5,672 bases of DNA, taken from Alphaproteobacteria bacterium (lineage in GTDB: Bacteria > Pseudomonadota > Alphaproteobacteria > Rickettsiales > JABSSG01). The DNA is taken from NCBI GenBank assembly GCA_022600235.1, contig JAHZKS010000039.1:1-5672 (forward strand), given 5' to 3'. The notes under the pieces were generated by a model. It ran no database searches and was not told the DNA's origin. It saw only the letters and a list, made by a program, of their open reading frames with translations. This document shows, piece after piece, positions 5,606 to 5,672 of this stretch (positions are counted from its first letter, which is position 1; each line of letters starts with the position of its first letter). A program made the position numbers and the translations under genes.

Positions 5606-5672
5606 TCATAGGTCCCAGACGTTCTGGTAAAGGTACGATCAACCGTGTATTATCAGAAATGATAGGTCAACA
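5545..5672 (+). pseudogene. Fragment of P4/D5-type phage or plasmid primase-helicase, runs off the right edge
   Basis: In the frame with codons starting at 5545, the sequence reads LQEIMGYLLSGDNRQQKFF, then MIIGPRRSGKGTINRVLSEM. This matches the start of the helicase domain of P4-type primases (D5/DUF5906-like, superfamily 3-type ATPase) of phages and plasmids. In these proteins LQE-hGY-LTGD-R-QK leads into the Walker A motif GP-RSGKGT, here at 5611-5637 with Lys at 5629-5631 and Thr at 5635-5637. The N-terminal primase part and most of the D5_N region are missing, replaced by the antiporter gene. The frame is open back to 5491, giving possible internal ATGs at 5494, 5518 and 5557, but no family similarity is seen before about 5545. 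The rest of the gene lies beyond the window, so whether its 3' end is intact is unknown. It marks a prophage or plasmid-derived remnant. Confidence 0.8.

Noticed and set aside
1..5672. CRISPR array, insertion sequence ends, toxin-antitoxin or defence cluster
   Set aside because: No regularly spaced repeats, transposase motifs, terminal inverted repeats or paired small genes are visible. The only mobile-element trace is the primase fragment at the right edge.

Overview
This AT-rich window (I estimate 30-35% G+C by eye) looks like chromosome from an intracellular alphaproteobacterium, most likely Rickettsiales. The clues are base composition, a drug/metabolite-type (EamA) permease, an oligopeptidase B and an Mrp-type cation/proton antiporter operon that includes a separate DUF4040 (MbhD-like) gene. 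This placement is inference; there is no rRNA or other firm taxonomic marker here.

Layout. Bases 1-863 (+) hold an EamA/DMT permease that lacks its first transmembrane segments. Its frame is broken by a stop at 12-14, next to a run of T. A 147-base convergent gap follows, carrying two good hairpins. On the minus strand, read from right to left, come an unrecognised 270-residue protein with an acidic tail (4067-3255), tRNA-Asp(GTC) (3159-3082) and oligopeptidase B ptrB (3068-1011). Only 13 bases separate the tRNA CCA end from the ptrB start codon, so the two are probably one transcript. A divergent promoter region (4068-4234) separates this block from a plus-strand operon. That operon is mnhE, mnhF, mnhG and a DUF4040 gene, each overlapping the next by 1-4 bases.

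The right edge is the most striking part. The DUF4040 gene loses its identity at about 5541-5550. From there, in a different frame of the same strand, the DNA encodes the Walker A region of a P4/D5-type phage or plasmid primase-helicase (GPRRSGKGT). The helicase lacks its N-terminal part and the antiporter gene lacks its C-terminal part, so this is a junction between two broken genes: a real recombination or deletion scar, or an assembly chimera.

Functionally, the mnh genes would form part of a membrane multi-subunit Na+/H+ antiporter, but subunits A/D, B and C are absent from the window. If the junction is real, the complex is probably non-functional unless the missing subunits lie elsewhere. 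OpdB is a cytosolic trypsin-like oligopeptidase. I see no complete novel defence or mobile system. The points worth following are the junction, the unusual start region of mnhE, the tRNA-ptrB linkage and the unknown acidic-tailed protein.
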